Notes: generated from the letters alone by a model not told the origin. 64,000 nucleotides of DNA from Polydactylus sextarius (GCA_016801845.1 CM028919.1:11581501-11645500); one strand, 5' to 3'; shown: positions 35,549 to 48,485, counted from the first letter of the stretch. Translations and numbers: made by a program.

Positions 35549-36410
35549 ACATACATGATGTATATCAAAGTAAATCTCAAACCAGCGTGTCTACTTCATT
35601 GGTAATTCTAAGTCTCAACACAGTGTTTGAGGCTGTAGGTTTGAATGCAGTGACAGCACTGTTTTTTTCAAACTAATATTTAGAAGAAATCAGCTGGAAA
35701 GGCTGACATCTGTTGGCTTGGATTTGGAACTGCAGCCAAATGGATTTTGGTGAAATGGCAAGGAGACAAGACACACCGGTCTTAATGCACTGAGGTATGA
35801 AACAGTTCAGAACTGGTGCCCTAGAAGAAGAGAGCAGAAAACACTTAAAGAGACACAAGGGGCAAAACTCCCGAGTCACGAACCGAGATGAAAAGATGCC
35901 TCCAGGCTAACCTCACATCTGAAGCGGAATCACCCTGAGTGCTTTTAGTGTGCCTTTCTCCTCAGATGTCATTTGTTAAGAGAGTAAACCCCTTCATGCT
36001 TGTGTGAAACTTAATTCCCTGGTCTGTCCTTGAGCAGTAAACTCTCACCCTCTCCCCAGCAGCTGAGAGTGACCCCTACATTAAAAAAAAAACATGCATG
36101 CACATGCACACACACACACACACACAGTCCTCCTCCTCTTTGACTCCTACCACGCCAGATGTTACTTTTCGTCTGTGATTTATCGCACGGTTTAGATAAG
36201 GGTAAACAAATAGTCATCACAGTTATAACTGCAAACACTGCTTTTCCGTCAGGCTTATCTCAGGTCACAGCATACAAAGTTAGCCCACAGTGTAGAGACA
36301 GGAGGGGAGAGTAGAGTAGAGAGAGAGAAAAAAAAGAGACCAAATTGCACTGATTTGCCTTAGCATAAACATACCAAAAGACCTTCTGCGCACACAAACA
36401 CACACATATA
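35548..36410. other. Unique sequence with an AC microsatellite
   Basis: No gene seen. (CA)n at 36107-36126 and GA-rich 36300-36340. Confidence 0.5.
36107..36126. repeat. (CA)10 microsatellite
   Basis: Twenty bases of perfect CA alternation. Confidence 0.93.
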
Positions 36411-36850
36411 ACCCTGAGCCCTGACCTGTAGGAATGTGTGCTCTCTGTGGTGGACGATTAGCCGGCCAGCCTCTTAGCTCCTCCAACACAGAAACCTCAT
36501 TGTGATAAAGCCCAGTCAATGTTTGCTGACACACGTTATCTCCCGTCCCCTCTCCCTGGGCCTCCAGTCGGATCGAGCTGCCACAGCTCTTTACAACGAT
36601 TTAGGGAGCCATTTGTTTTTCAAGGAGCTGTTTACACAATGGCCACCTACCACACAGGGGACAGAAGGCAAAGGGACAGGAGACTGAAGTCGTTTGAAAT
36701 ATAAATCACAACCACGCCAGCTTTTATCGGCAACAGCTCTGCCTTTTTGTTTTCGACTTTCCCATTTTTTTGCATTCTTTATCGTGGGATAAGGTGATAA
36801 GAACAAACAAGATGAGGTTTTGTCAGCGGCTGCCAATGTATGTAACTAGG
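36410..36850. promoter_or_regulatory. Candidate conserved non-coding block
   Basis: Complex, repeat-free sequence with CpGs and words such as TTTACACAATGG and TTTTATCGGCAAC. Overlapping frames of 61-84 codons on both strands have no domain. Regulatory role inferred from texture. Confidence 0.3.
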
Positions 36851-37420
36851 AGAAAAGAGGGAAAAGAAACACTTATCTTGAGTATGTATGCCTGTGTGCA
36901 TGTTGAGGAGGAGAGGTGATAAAAGAGAATATTCCTCAAGGAGGATCAATAGTTGTTATTCAGACCTGCATGGGTCTCTCCATAGGAAGTACTGACACTG
37001 TCGTAAGAGTCTGCCGGCTGTATTGATTTTAATTTATTTTTAACTTAGTGATGGATATGGGACATGTCATGAGAGAGAGGCATTGGTCAAATAATTACCA
37101 ACATCTATTCATTAATTGGAAGGCAAAAGAGATAGAACACTCAATATTCATTAAGGTCTGCAAAGACTTTGCAAATGTGCTGTCTGACACTGGGATGTCA
37201 GAGAAATATGTCGATCACCTAATCACACGATGCAAATGTGTCCCTTTGAACCAAAGTGGACACAACACAATAACATATATAACCTTTAAATGTTCATTAC
37301 TTATTTAAACATATCAACATTTAGCATGTTATAGATTCATTGATCCTTATTTTATTACTTTTGTCAACATTACACACAGTCAACAAAAAAAAGATCTCAT
37401 GGAAAAATATGGTCATAGAA
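36850..37420. other. Unique non-coding sequence
   Basis: No gene seen. An 86-codon frame (37048-37308) lacks a domain. Octamer ATGCAAAT at 37230-37237. Confidence 0.5.
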
Positions 37421-38440
37421 ACCGGCAGATAAAGAATGCTGAGCAGCACACCAGAGAATGATTTCTACAAAGCTTATGAACTGCATCTTTAGTTAATTCT
37501 TGAACAATTTAGTTGATAAAATTCAATCCGAAATAATGAGCCGCAATTAATGTCACACACTCTATGAGAGAGGTAAATCTAATTAACCGAGCGTGCGAAA
37601 ACTGATCAGATGACAATGTTTTGTATTACAAGTCAGAGAGTTTCAGGCCTCAACGAGAATATGAATCAGACTATTCAGCAGATGGAAGGTGCGGCTGTTG
37701 TTGCTGTAACAGAATCAGCAGTCTTGTCATACATATGCTGCATAAATATATTATCAAAAACCTTGTAACCTGCAATAATTCGCTTGATTGGCTCAGCGAG
37801 CGCGAGTTCCTTTGGTGTGCATCAAGTCAAACTGACCAAAGTGGCCTGTGGGTTGTTGCAGACAGGTACCGGTGGTTATTGAGTACAAGCACAACACTAA
37901 TTATCCTGCATGCAAGCTACTGCAGGGCTTTGCCCTTTGAGAAAAGCAATCAAACAGCTGACGAAAGGCTGAATAAACACACTGCACTGCATATGCTAGG
38001 GATAGCACATGTGTGTGTGTGTTTGAGAGTATTTGTGTGAGTGTGGAGGCTACTGAATATTGTACAGTAACTGCATCAAAATCAGCAATGCTCACATCAT
38101 TTGTTACATATCCTTCATCTGCGAAAACCTTGGTAAAAGTGTAGCATCCTACTTCTGTGCTTAGATTACATTTAGTAATAAAAACTGATCTCAATGCCGA
38201 GATGAAATCAAGCAACTAAACTTTTGTGGTTAAGGATGTAGATAAGAGAAAAGCAAAGACGGTGTGCATCTGTGTGAAAAACCAAATCAATGACCTCCAT
38301 GAGCTCGTATCTCGCCTTGTGTTGCATCATAAGCAGCGTTACAGCCTCCGTTTTCCCACCCCCGAGCTAGGCCAAGGTCGTGGTTAAGTTATGATTACAG
38401 TATGATGCACTCGGTGAAGACATGCAATAAAGAGGTCTCT
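37420..38440. promoter_or_regulatory. Strong candidate conserved non-coding block
   Basis: About one kilobase of complex unique sequence with dense homeodomain-like words (GCAATTAATG, TCTAATTAACCG, CACTAATTATCC), a TTGCCC/GGGCTTTGCCC word pair, and CpG-rich CAGCGAGCGCGAG near 37795-37807. Only a short GT run (38011-38022) interrupts it. A 139-codon frame (37621-38040) shows no domain and runs into that GT run. Best enhancer-like stretch in the central part of the window. Confidence 0.38.
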
Positions 38441-39610
38441 GCTGAACCATAAAACTGTCAAAATACATCACAAAAGTGTCAGATGCACCACGCACAACAA
38501 CAAAAAAAGACTTGCTCTTTCTCCCACTCTTCTCTCTAAGCAATCATCACTTGCTCAACTTGACACATACTGAATATTGCATTAAATGAATATGTGTTGG
38601 AGAACAGAAAAACTACATTGATTTTAAAATCCCTTGGTTCTGCTATAGTGCCATGAACAGCAATGATCAATTATTTTGCCTCTGACTGGTGTTTCTTGGA
38701 AGTCTCCCTCTCCTCACAGCAATACTGTATGATGCCTCTGCTCACTACACGAAGCCACCAAAGAGAATCCATTGATTTAACTCTTTGCTGTTCAACCACA
38801 GCTCTTCTTTATCTGTGCATTAATGCTGCAATCATCTACCAAAGTGGGGAAAGTGATGGAGACTGGGGATAATGGCAGAGTCTCAATGTAGCGTACGTAC
38901 TATAATGTTTAGGTGGAGCTATAACGATATGAAAATAAGGCAACACTTTTGAAAAGCAAAGTAAATGTACATCTAATGCCTCTGAGGGTCCACTGGATGT
39001 CACAAAGAATTAGAGCAAGACAGACAGAAAGTAAAAGGAAAATGTAAGAAAACATGATGTAATCTGATCTTCTGGAGCAGTAAGGTGTTTCTTGCTGCTT
39101 TTTATTAAATGTTACCACAAAGGGTCTCTTTTCCCTTCTTTGAAATCGAATGTAGCTCACAGAAAATACACCATTAGACTTCACTGGCACCTGCCGTGGT
39201 CTCATTTCAAGGTGATTAAGATACTTATCAAATTTATTTTTCTGGAGAAACATCAGTAAGAGGAATGTGATTTTTTTTTTCTCCAGGTCCCTACAGAGAC
39301 CAAATTTTGACACATTTCCACACTCGGTTTGAAAGCACCATTTGAAGATGACAGTAAATCACACTACACCACAGGGGCCACGAAGCAAACTGCACTTTGG
39401 TCCAATTTTTAAGCCTGGCTACAACATCCCCTCCACCCTCCCTCCCTTCGCACCTCAATCCACTGGCCCAATAGAGGGAGGCAGCCTAAATGCACCATCA
39501 GCATTGAGGTTTGGCTGAGCTGCTACAAGGGTATTGTGTTCCAAATTCTCTCCAGCTGGAGGGAGGAGAGGCTCGCCCATCTCCTTTTTTTTAACCCATT
39601 CCCAATTCAC

Positions 39611-39634
39611 AAAAAATAAATAAATAAATAAAAT
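39611..39634. repeat. (AAAT)n microsatellite
   Basis: Tandem AAAT units after an A-run. Confidence 0.9.
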
Positions 39635-39785
39635 AACCCCAGTTTCTTTTTGTAACCCTCCATCCATCTCATTCCCATCTTTCCTTTCTCCATCTCCACA
39701 ACTCTGTGTTTAAACAATCAGCTATCCGAGAAGTAGCGTCTGAAATTTGGGAGGCATTAGGGGAAGGCCTGCTTACAGCGGTCTG

Positions 39786-39895
39786 GAGAGAGATGGAAAG
39801 GGGAAGAAGAAAAAAACACAGAAAGAGAGCGAGAAAGGGAGGGGGACTAAGAGGAAAAGAACTGGCGAGAGAGAGAGGAAAAAGGAGAGAGCTGC
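39786..39895 (+). repeat. Polypurine tract
   Basis: About 110 bases of predominantly A/G on the plus strand, giving Lys/Arg/Glu-rich spurious frames on that strand and Ser/Leu/Pro-rich ones on the other. Confidence 0.75.
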
Positions 39896-40259
39896 TGGGG
39901 CAGGTGCAAGCCGTCCGCATACAAGGTGGTGATTAGGGGGAAAGTGGCCCTGTGTGAGGCAAGAGGAACATCTGTGCCTATTACTGCAGCACACAAAAGA
40001 CTAGGAGGAGGAGGGGGGGTGCAGGGGAAAAGACCATGGTCTCCAACATGAGCAGGGCCTCACCAGACACCACAGGCTGAATTGCATGGCCCAATTTGAG
40101 GCTTTCAGCACTGCTCGTCATTAGCATTTGAAAAAGCGAGGCAGGAGCTCACTCAGTGAGTAACTCATGGGTTGGAGCAAGAGAGTGACTTAAGAGCTTG
40201 GAGGAGGTGGAAGCCCCCCCACACACCCCAACACCACCCCACCCTGCCCCACGCCTTAA

Positions 40260-41490
40260 GCACCTTTCAGACAGGAGTCTGTTGAATGGAACATGTTGTG
40301 GAGTCATATCTACATTATCACTGCTTAAGATTATGGATGATTATGCAAAAGTTTAGGGCACAAGAAAGATTTGAACACATGCATATCTACCAATTACATT
40401 GGTATAATATGTGTGCTTTAAATAGTTTCAAGAAATTTAATTCTCAAGAAAAAAGGTTCAACAGCCAAAGCTTTTCAGATGATATTATCATACGTTTGCC
40501 CAAGTGGCTGTCACAAGTGCACACTTTCACCATCTAGACATGAACGAACTTGCTCTACAGAGAGAAATGAAGAGGCTGTGATGCATACATCCATATGCAT
40601 CGTTGCGTAACCATATCTTGGCATGGCAAATGAACGTTCAGTTTGACTCCCAACATTTTTGAATAACTGTATTTCAAAGTGTGTCAACCTGGTTCAAAAA
40701 CACAGCTAATGGAAGGCAAAAGCATGAAAAAATAAAACACTCATTCTGGGGAGTGGAGCATCAAACTTGTATACTGGATTTTTTTCAGAATTGAGAACAC
40801 TTGGGAGGGAGACGTATTACTTATTTAGAAGCCACAAGGCATATATCTGTTTGTTTAAATATTCCAATTTATTCCAAGACAGTAAGTGCCCCGCTGGAGT
40901 GAATTATAGATGGTAAATCAAGATGCTGAGTTATTAGTTATGACACCATAAGCTTCTGTCTTAGTTAATATATCTCTCTTTGAGACTGGTATCATTTAAT
41001 GGGAATGTTTTCAACTAGTAAGCAGATGAGCAATCTTGATGTGAGGAACATAACTTTACACTTAATCTACACTCAACATGATCCACAGAGTAATATCATA
41101 ACATATCATAATGATATTACAAACTTGGCATCAGCGGCTGGGAACCCAGTGGAACAAATGTCTGTTGTCAGCTTTTACTTTTAAACTGATTAACAAACTG
41201 ATTTCACAGAAAAGCAAAACAGAAAAAATAAACATGATTAGATTTAAAGTTAACTATGACCACTGCGATTTCTTTTGCCAACAGGAAGGTTATTTCAGAA
41301 GCAGCTCGATGTGTGAGATTTCAGCAGAGACGTACAGGTGGACTTCAGGCTTCTCCAAACCAACAAAAAGTTCTTTTGAAAAATGACCCTTTTTTTTTTT
41401 TCTTGCCACAAGGCCACAACTCTCTCTCTCTATGTGCCTCATCTGTGAGAACAAATATGGCTCCTGTGACAGCCCAGAGCCTGGTCGTGT
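40260..41490. other. Unique sequence with a stem-loop
   Basis: No gene seen. Includes the 10-bp-arm inverted repeat at 41090-41120. T-run at 41390-41401. Confidence 0.5.
41090..41120. repeat. Perfect 10-bp inverted repeat with 11-bp loop
   Basis: GTAATATCAT at 41090-41099 pairs with ATGATATTAC at 41111-41120. The loop itself repeats the ATATCATA word, giving a nested structure. Confidence 0.7.
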
Positions 41491-42640
41491 CTATTGAAGA
41501 AAGATGGGGGGAAAAAAATAATAAAAAACTATTTGATATTTTTAACTCTAACAGTTTTTTAACTGTTGATTGAATTCATTTAGCCTTAGGTTTCAATTTA
41601 ACCACCTAAAAACATGAATTTGTGTTCTAGGTCATTAAGTATATTGCCTATTGTATGTTTTAATTCACTATTTATAACTTCATTTAATTTTCAAGCAAAG
41701 AGACTGATGGCTTAAAGGCTGACAGTACCAAATTAACTGACTTCAACCATATCAATTACTTTTTTTTTTTCTTATTTTGAATGAAAACAAAGACCTGTCT
41801 GTTCACTCACAGTCACAAAGGGGGATTGGTTTTGATATGTGTGTGTTTCCCTGTTTTGTATTAACAATTTTTAAATGTTCTTTTCTTTTTAGTGATTTCT
41901 TCACAAATAATGTAATAATACTACAGGTTCATATTATGACTAGATTTATTTCAGGTTTCTAAACAATATAATACTAGTGTCAACAGAGCAAATGACAGAT
42001 TTTAAAGACTGGTGACCAAATGTCGTTTCCCATCACTATATATAAAATCACTATAAATACCAAATGCATGCATAGTTTAAAAACATAACATTAGTATGTC
42101 TTCTATCATCAACACTTACTTATCTCAAATTATGTAAATTAAATATTATTTCCCACAGTTAAATTTACAGTTAAAGTATTTTTTAGCAGGTCTGTTAAGT
42201 TAAATTGTTGGGGAAATGATACAATTTTCACATTTTTATATTGTTCTAAAAGTAATCTCATTGTTAAGCAATGTTTTAACCATGACTGTATGTAATCTTT
42301 ATAAAATTTAAACCATTTTATCATTGTCCCCTAATTTCAAGTCAACCCTGTTACTGACACCAAAAAACCCTGTAAAAAAACGTCACATTCCAGCCGTGAC
42401 ATCATTTACAGGAGGTTACATCATTTACAGGAAGAGGATTTTCAACAGTTAGTAAGTTTCTCTAATTAGAATAATGTTTTGTGTATCTTGATATTTACCA
42501 TATTTACACGTAACATCCTTTTAAACTCTATGACGTGCTCTTGTGACCTGGAACATTAGCTGGCTAGTTAACTTGTTCTCTGATATTTTTCTAAACCAGA
42601 TCTTTTCAGAGTCATTCAGTGTCTTTTGACCTTAATGCCA
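41490..42640. other. AT-rich trough
   Basis: Over a kilobase of very AT-rich sequence (many T- and A-runs, TATAATACTA-type words). No gene or repeat family seen. It contains a 19-bp tandem duplication at 42399-42436. Confidence 0.55.
42399..42436. repeat. 19-bp tandem duplication
   Basis: ACATCATTTACAGGA occurs at 42399-42413 and again at 42418-42432, a 19-bp period with two copies. Confidence 0.85.
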
Positions 42641-44005
42641 ATTCCAGCTGGAGAAGATCTCCAACTGTGAGTCAAATACAGCAACAATGTCTCTGAGAAT
42701 CATTACTTTTACTTCAGGAACAGAAGGTAGCCAAAATAACAGAGCAACTTTATGGTTGTAATGTGGAGAGTACAGCAGTATGCATATAAATCACAAAACA
42801 GTGATAATGTGCAGTAGCAATAAAAAAGTTAAACTCAGAATACCGTGACATTTCACTGTCTCAGATGAATCACAGATGAGAACACAATAGGTTACAGTCG
42901 GTGAGAAACCAGCGGGAAGAAGTGACCCTTTTTCTTTTACGTAAGTACATTCTCTTGATCTTGAGCCAGATGTGTAAAGACACATCAATACATTATGTAT
43001 GTTAGAGAGGTAATTTAGTCCTATCTGATGAAATCCTGCATTAGCGAACATTAAAGCAGGTAGGTTCAGAAGCAGGTCTTCACGCGACTATGACCACGCA
43101 TGGTGAAACAGAGATCAACAAGAAGGCAATAGCTCCATTTTACTTCACATGGTTTTACCTTTTGTGGTTCCGATCATTAGACGGACCATGAAGTGACAAT
43201 GGTGAAAAATTAAAGCAGGGACTTGAACTGAATGCTAAAACGCATCTATCTCATTATTTGACATCCTTTGAAAGGGTTCCAGGAATTGCAGGACACAGCA
43301 TGTTTGATATTCTGGTGGAGTGACGCATGTGGGCCATGGGTTGTGCTTGAAAAGCACACTCTCTGAAGGTCATCAGATCTAATTGTCAGATGGACCGAGT
43401 TTTAATTGCTGCAACAAATCCTCATATAGGAAGTCCGATAAACGGAGTGTGCTGTCAGCACATTTTCATGGTTACTGAAAATCAAAGAAAAACAAGTGCA
43501 TTTAGGTGAGGCGCTATAAGAAAAACTAATAGAATCCAAACATGTCTCCATGACTAATACACACTACTACCATATGTATATGCACTAAAGTGTGACACTT
43601 AGAAGGATAATAGTCATTTGCATCCTTGCAAACAGTGATCAATGCATTTGAGCCGTACTCTAACCATCGGTGCAGCAAAGCAGGGACTGACTCAATTCTT
43701 CTTCAACATATGATGTAAATGCTCTGTGGTGCACATTTAATGTGATGTCATTGCACTATTGACATCCAGGGATGGACTGGCGGCCAATGCTGATTTGTTT
43801 AATATCTAGTTGAGAGAATTCTATTGACTTTACTTTTTTCCTCATCTGCTCACAAGATGAAAACATATTTTCCTACCCAGAAGCTCTGACCTAATATGCC
43901 TTTCTAATGTTTTTCAAAAGGACATGCTATATTGCGTGTGTATGTGTGTGTTTGTACCCACTGTGTGTGTGTATGTGTGTGCGGGTGTGTGTTTAGCTTC
44001 ATTCA
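42640..44005. other. Unique sequence with a GT-rich compound repeat
   Basis: No gene seen. Octamer ATTTGCAT at 43616-43623. Interrupted GT repeat at 43935-43992. Confidence 0.5.
43935..43992. repeat. Interrupted GT microsatellite
   Basis: Several GT runs broken by TATG, TTTGTACCCAC and GCGG interruptions. Confidence 0.85.
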
Positions 44006-44240
44006 GGACTTATATCGATATAAGCCAGGCTTAATCCTTTCACGCTGATGGCTTCAATGACAGCGGCACACCATCAGATAAGAGGTCATTGAACTGCAGC
44101 AGCCACCTCTTCATTCAGAATAAATGGGGTGCACCAAGAGTGCACCTTACTATGTGCCACATTGCTCTGGTCATAATGAAAATGTAATGCATTTTGGGTT
44201 CCAGCTGCCATCACTACTGCACTAGACAGAACAGATATCG
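44005..44240. promoter_or_regulatory. Candidate block with 16-bp palindrome
   Basis: Starts with the perfect palindrome CTTATATCGATATAAG at 44009-44024, centred on ATCGAT. A direct pair of GTGCACC-type words (GGGGTGCACC and AGAGTGCACC) lies at 44128-44145. Complex, repeat-free sequence. Confidence 0.3.
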
Positions 44241-44520
44241 TAGATATTACTTGTATGACTTGCCCAATTTGTTTCTAGAGACGATGCACATACAAAAAGA
44301 AATTTTCAACATTTGGTATGTATGAACTTACTCTCCAGGTGTCTTAAAAAAATCAATTTCATCTATTTGTGAGCTTCTTGGCCCAATGTTTGCTGCATCA
44401 TGAGTGCATATTTCTATTGCAAAGATTTGTTTTTTCTTTTTTTTTTTTTTTTTTCGTGAGTACACCAAGGTTGTTCAAATTTTCTAGCTGAAATTGAAAA
44501 ACTAGGTGCACCTTCTAAAT
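44240..44520. other. Unique sequence with a T18 run
   Basis: Nothing but a T-rich tract (T18 at 44437-44454) in ordinary AT-rich sequence. Confidence 0.55.
44437..44454. repeat. Poly-T run (T18)
   Basis: Eighteen T residues after TTTTTTC. Confidence 0.9.
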
Positions 44521-45640
44521 ATTCCAAATGTCCAGCCAATATGAAGCAGGCATCTATCAAAGCTCATGTCAGACTAATGCTCTTTCCTGTATCTTGGCAC
44601 AGCATGACCATATGGAACTGTATTTGTTTCCTTTTGCTTGGCTAACCAGTCAGGTTGAAAGGAGTGAGTGGTGCAGGGAGGGAATGCTTTCTAAAAACCA
44701 TCTAATATCCACACAGGTGTTGCTTTTTTTCCTCTCTGTCTGTCTCCAATCCCACTGAGGGACATGAAAACCGGAGACCACAGACAAACCTTGATTGAGG
44801 CACAGCTGAAACATGCTAATGCCCTGATTTTGTTTTCATTGGGAGGGCTCCCTGGCTGTGGCATATCATTTGATTTTTGCATGCATCGAATCGCTCCATG
44901 TGAACTGTCACAACATGTGTTTCTGTCTGCTGACGCCTCAACGAGCACCTCTCTTTGAGCAATCATCGGGGGACTACGCTGGATGTTTATTTTGGCAGAA
45001 ATCCCATCATGCATTGATGCCCATTTCCTTTGGTCCGAGTAGTGGTCCTGCATGTCATCGTAAACTAGACTGAAAATAGACTGCGTGCATACTGGGGCCT
45101 ACACACAAAACACAAACATGGAGATTTGAAGATTCCCTACAAGCTTTAAAGTGCACCAGCAATTTGCGGTAAACTAATTATAATCCAATTTTCTAATCTG
45201 TCTCTCGTTTTCATTGCTATTTTCCACCTCTCTCTCCCCAGTTCTCTACATTCTTGATAGTTTAAGACTCGGGCCATTAAAACAACCAAGGCTTTTAATG
45301 ACAGCATGTTAACGCAGCACAAAAAGAACATTCTCCTTTGCCTTTTCTTCATTTAAATTCAATTATCACCGAGAACAATTAGACAGCAAGGGAATAATAA
45401 TAATGAGGGGTGTGCACACGATGAAGGTGTGCAATGGCCGCATGGTGACATCTTTTGTTCTGTTTTTTCGGATTGGCAAGATAATGGCGAGTGTTGCCGC
45501 GAGGGGGGCCAGGAAAAGTGGAGCTCACCACGCAGGTTATCTTTCATGCTGTACAGGATAATCATGGAGTGGTGAAAGCTGGGAGCAGCAGAGACATATC
45601 TTCTTGGAGATCAAGGTCAAAACAACTCAAAGGAAGGTGG
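44520..45640. promoter_or_regulatory. Candidate conserved non-coding block
   Basis: About 1.1 kb of complex, repeat-free sequence. Notable are TTAATGACAGCATG near 45295-45308 and AATTATCACCGAGAACAATTAG near 45360-45381. A 120-codon minus-strand frame (44691-45053) and a 119-codon plus-strand frame (45491-45850) lack any domain. Texture suggests ancient enhancer sequence. Confidence 0.3.
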
Positions 45641-47190
45641 AAATTCAGTTTCAAAAACACTCACAGCTGCCTGAAACATATTGATCTAGCTCCTCTTCCC
45701 TCTACCTCCAAAGTCATTTCTCTGATAGACTCTGGTAGAAATACATTATTTTCTTGTCATAGGCACCACAATGAATCACTGTTAAGAATATACAGCACTT
45801 ATAGAGAGAGGAGAGGGTGGAATGTTAAGAGCATGGCGAGCTATATTTGAAATAACAATTCACAGACTGCTTCCCATCAGTCCTGCAACACTCTCCCATT
45901 CCACCAGCTGAATTTTCCATCAATCACAAAGGCATGACTACAAATTAAGAGCATCAAGAACTAGACATTTGAGAGCACCAATAAGGCAGGTGAGGTTAAA
46001 AAAATGACAATTTGTCAAGTGTGGAATTGCTCTAATCAGGGTTTAGGGTATAGATAAATGGCATATGTCCATTTTGGTTTTCAACTTGCTTTTAAAACTG
46101 TATAGACGCTTCATCCACAAAATCACTTTGCAGAAACTTTTCACTGACAGATCAATAACAACGCCTAGCACTGAGCTCTCTAAGGCATTGCAGTAAGCTC
46201 AGCCACTTATGTATCTGAGCCAAGTGGCCTTTGCAACAAAGGAAAAGCAGCTCCCTCTTATTCCTTTGATTTATACCCTTGGAAGTTGGCACATATTCCC
46301 ATCAAAGAATGCCTATCTGTCTGATTGAGATGCCTGACATTAAGTAAAATTGTTACTCTTAATTCCCTAAGAGTTAAGATCAAAGTAAGTGATGAGACTG
46401 TTTTTAGTGAACAAATTATTTTGCATTTGATTTTAATTTCTTTAACCTGATAAAAGTCCTTTTTCGGTGCTGAGCAGGCACTGATGGACATTGACCATGT
46501 TTATGAGGTTCCACATTATACAGCCAGATGTAGTAAGGAATTTAACTGTACTGACTAAAATCATTTATTGTTCCACAGTGTATTTTAGTCATCTCCGGCT
46601 GGCTGACTGCTGGATGTTGTTCAGACGTTGTTACTCCAAAGTCCTCCACCTCTCCTCCTTTGTTCTGAGCACAAATCCTTCTTTTATTATCCAGGCAGCA
46701 GCACAAGGTCCTGACCCCACTTCCCTATTGCAGTTTCCTCCACGTTTGATGCTCTCCCCCCTTTCTTGGATTATTGTAATACTCTATGAACTTGCTTTGA
46801 TGTAATAACTATGTGCAACTTCTACTCGATATGGAATTTGATGGAGCAATGACCTGACAGATGAGAGAGTGCAACAGCTTGTATCAAATATATCCATGTT
46901 TTGGATTTGTCATACTAGTTTCTATATTCTTTATGGGGATTTTGTTTTGCCTTTTTTTGTTTTCTTCTTCCTATTTCGTATTAAAGTTCCTTTACTGGTA
47001 TTGATTAAACTCCCAAAATTTTGTCTCATCTGTTCTTCAGAATATCAAAACCTAATCTTTAGAAGTTTTTTTTTTTTTTTTTTTTTATTGCCTTTATAAA
47101 GCTTGGACAAAACTCTACACATTTGCCTCAGTTAAGCAGTCGTGAATTCATGAACGTGCAAATGAGCTTCTATTTCCACCCACTTCTCAG
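45640..47190. other. Unique sequence with a T21 run
   Basis: No gene seen. A 104-codon frame (46491-46805) has no domain. T21 at 47066-47086. Confidence 0.5.
47066..47086. repeat. Poly-T run (T21)
   Basis: Twenty-one T residues. Confidence 0.9.
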
Positions 47191-47194
47191 CTAA

Positions 47195-47440
47195 CTCAGC
47201 TTGGAAAATACCCGTTGTGGTGAAAAGATATAATACAGAAAAATCACCCCCTATTGGGATTCGATCTCAATGTCTGTGAAATCCTGGATTGTCTAAATCT
47301 GCTTTTTTGAGCCTCTCAAAAGTAGAAATACTCAACCACAACACTGACTGCTTATTTACTCGTCATGTCGAACCAAAACACCAAACTGACACGTTGATGA
47401 GGTTAAAAACTTGATTTTCACTGGAGGTTGCCTTTAAAAT
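47195..47440 (-). mobile_element. Possible decayed interspersed repeat
   Basis: Read on the minus strand, this begins TTTTAAAGGCAACCTCCAGTG (47420-47440) and continues with phrases such as 'cgacatgacgagtaaataagcag' that seem familiar from multicopy fish sequence. A GATTCGATCTC word near 47259-47269 resembles a B-box but has no A-box partner. No terminal repeat is visible. Low certainty; a copy count in the genome would decide. Confidence 0.28.
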
Positions 47441-48447
47441 TAATCAAAAATATCTTAAATTCTTGATATTATTGGATAAAAAACTAACTTTACTTTCCAC
47501 AATGATCACACTGAGTATTTCAAATACCACAAATTGTCCATTGCTGCTGTTAATGACCTTGAACATATTGAGTTACAAGCAACTTGGAGCCGAACAATAC
47601 AAATAAACATTAGGGCCGTGTATACAGTTATCTGTTTAAAGGTATGGATTTTATCATTCAATCAATTTGTCAAAGTCAAATTCAAGAGTAGGTGGTGGCA
47701 CCAGTGCATATACATACAGTGCCGCTTATTATCGTCTGCCAGTTTAATTTATTGACTGAGGACTTAATTGATTTACTGACACTATTCTCAAAGTCACCTC
47801 ATCTGAAATGTTCCAGAAGAACACCACCACCGCCATGCACCAGTAGCTTATCCAGCTAATTAACCGATGTTAATCAGATGAAGACGAATCTAATCATCTA
47901 TTTATGAGATTATCCTCTGACAAAAATATAATGTTGGTATCAAGCAAAGCTCAAGAAAACACGACTTCTGATGACTCACTCTGTCTGTAATACAGGCAGG
48001 TGATATCACAGCTGCAACACGGAAGTACAGTGAAGCCACATATTATTCTGCTCAAGGCTGATGCTTTTTTCAGTAGCGTGGAGAAAAAATAAATTGCTTA
48101 TGGCCAAAACCCTGACTTCAAACAGCACAGCTGACAACAAAGTCAATAAATGGGTCACATCAGGCAGTCCCGGGAGCAGACAAGGCCAGACTATTCTGAG
48201 ATCAGAACCCCAAACCAAACACAAGGCATTCTAGGTGACTGAGTTCATGTTGATGAAACTCACCTGCGTTAGGATCTGACAGGGAAGTTCTACTGAGATT
48301 TGGAGGCATCAATCATTAATAAGAAGAATGCAGCTTCATTGGTTTCACAGTGACCCACAGAAGATGGTGACACAAGCAAACACGCTTTGAGTGTTTCTCC
48401 CAGGCTTCACAAACACACAGACACATACATACACCTCACCTCTCTCC

Positions 48448-48485
<38 letters not shown>

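Larger units (their letters stand above)
38440..40260. other. Unique sequence with simple repeats
   Basis: No gene seen. (AAAT)n at 39611-39634. Polypurine stretch 39786-39895. G/C-rich monotonous patch at 40210-40255. A 134-codon minus-strand frame (38909-39313) has no domain. Confidence 0.5.

Noticed and set aside
37621..38040. 139-codon frame
   Set aside because: Runs into a GT repeat at its end and crosses enhancer-like sequence; no domain.
43769..43790. hAT-type terminal CAGGGATGG word
   Set aside because: No matching inverted copy found nearby and no 8-bp duplication seen.
47255..47275. tRNA B-box like GATTCGATCTC
   Set aside because: No A-box at the right distance and no cloverleaf.
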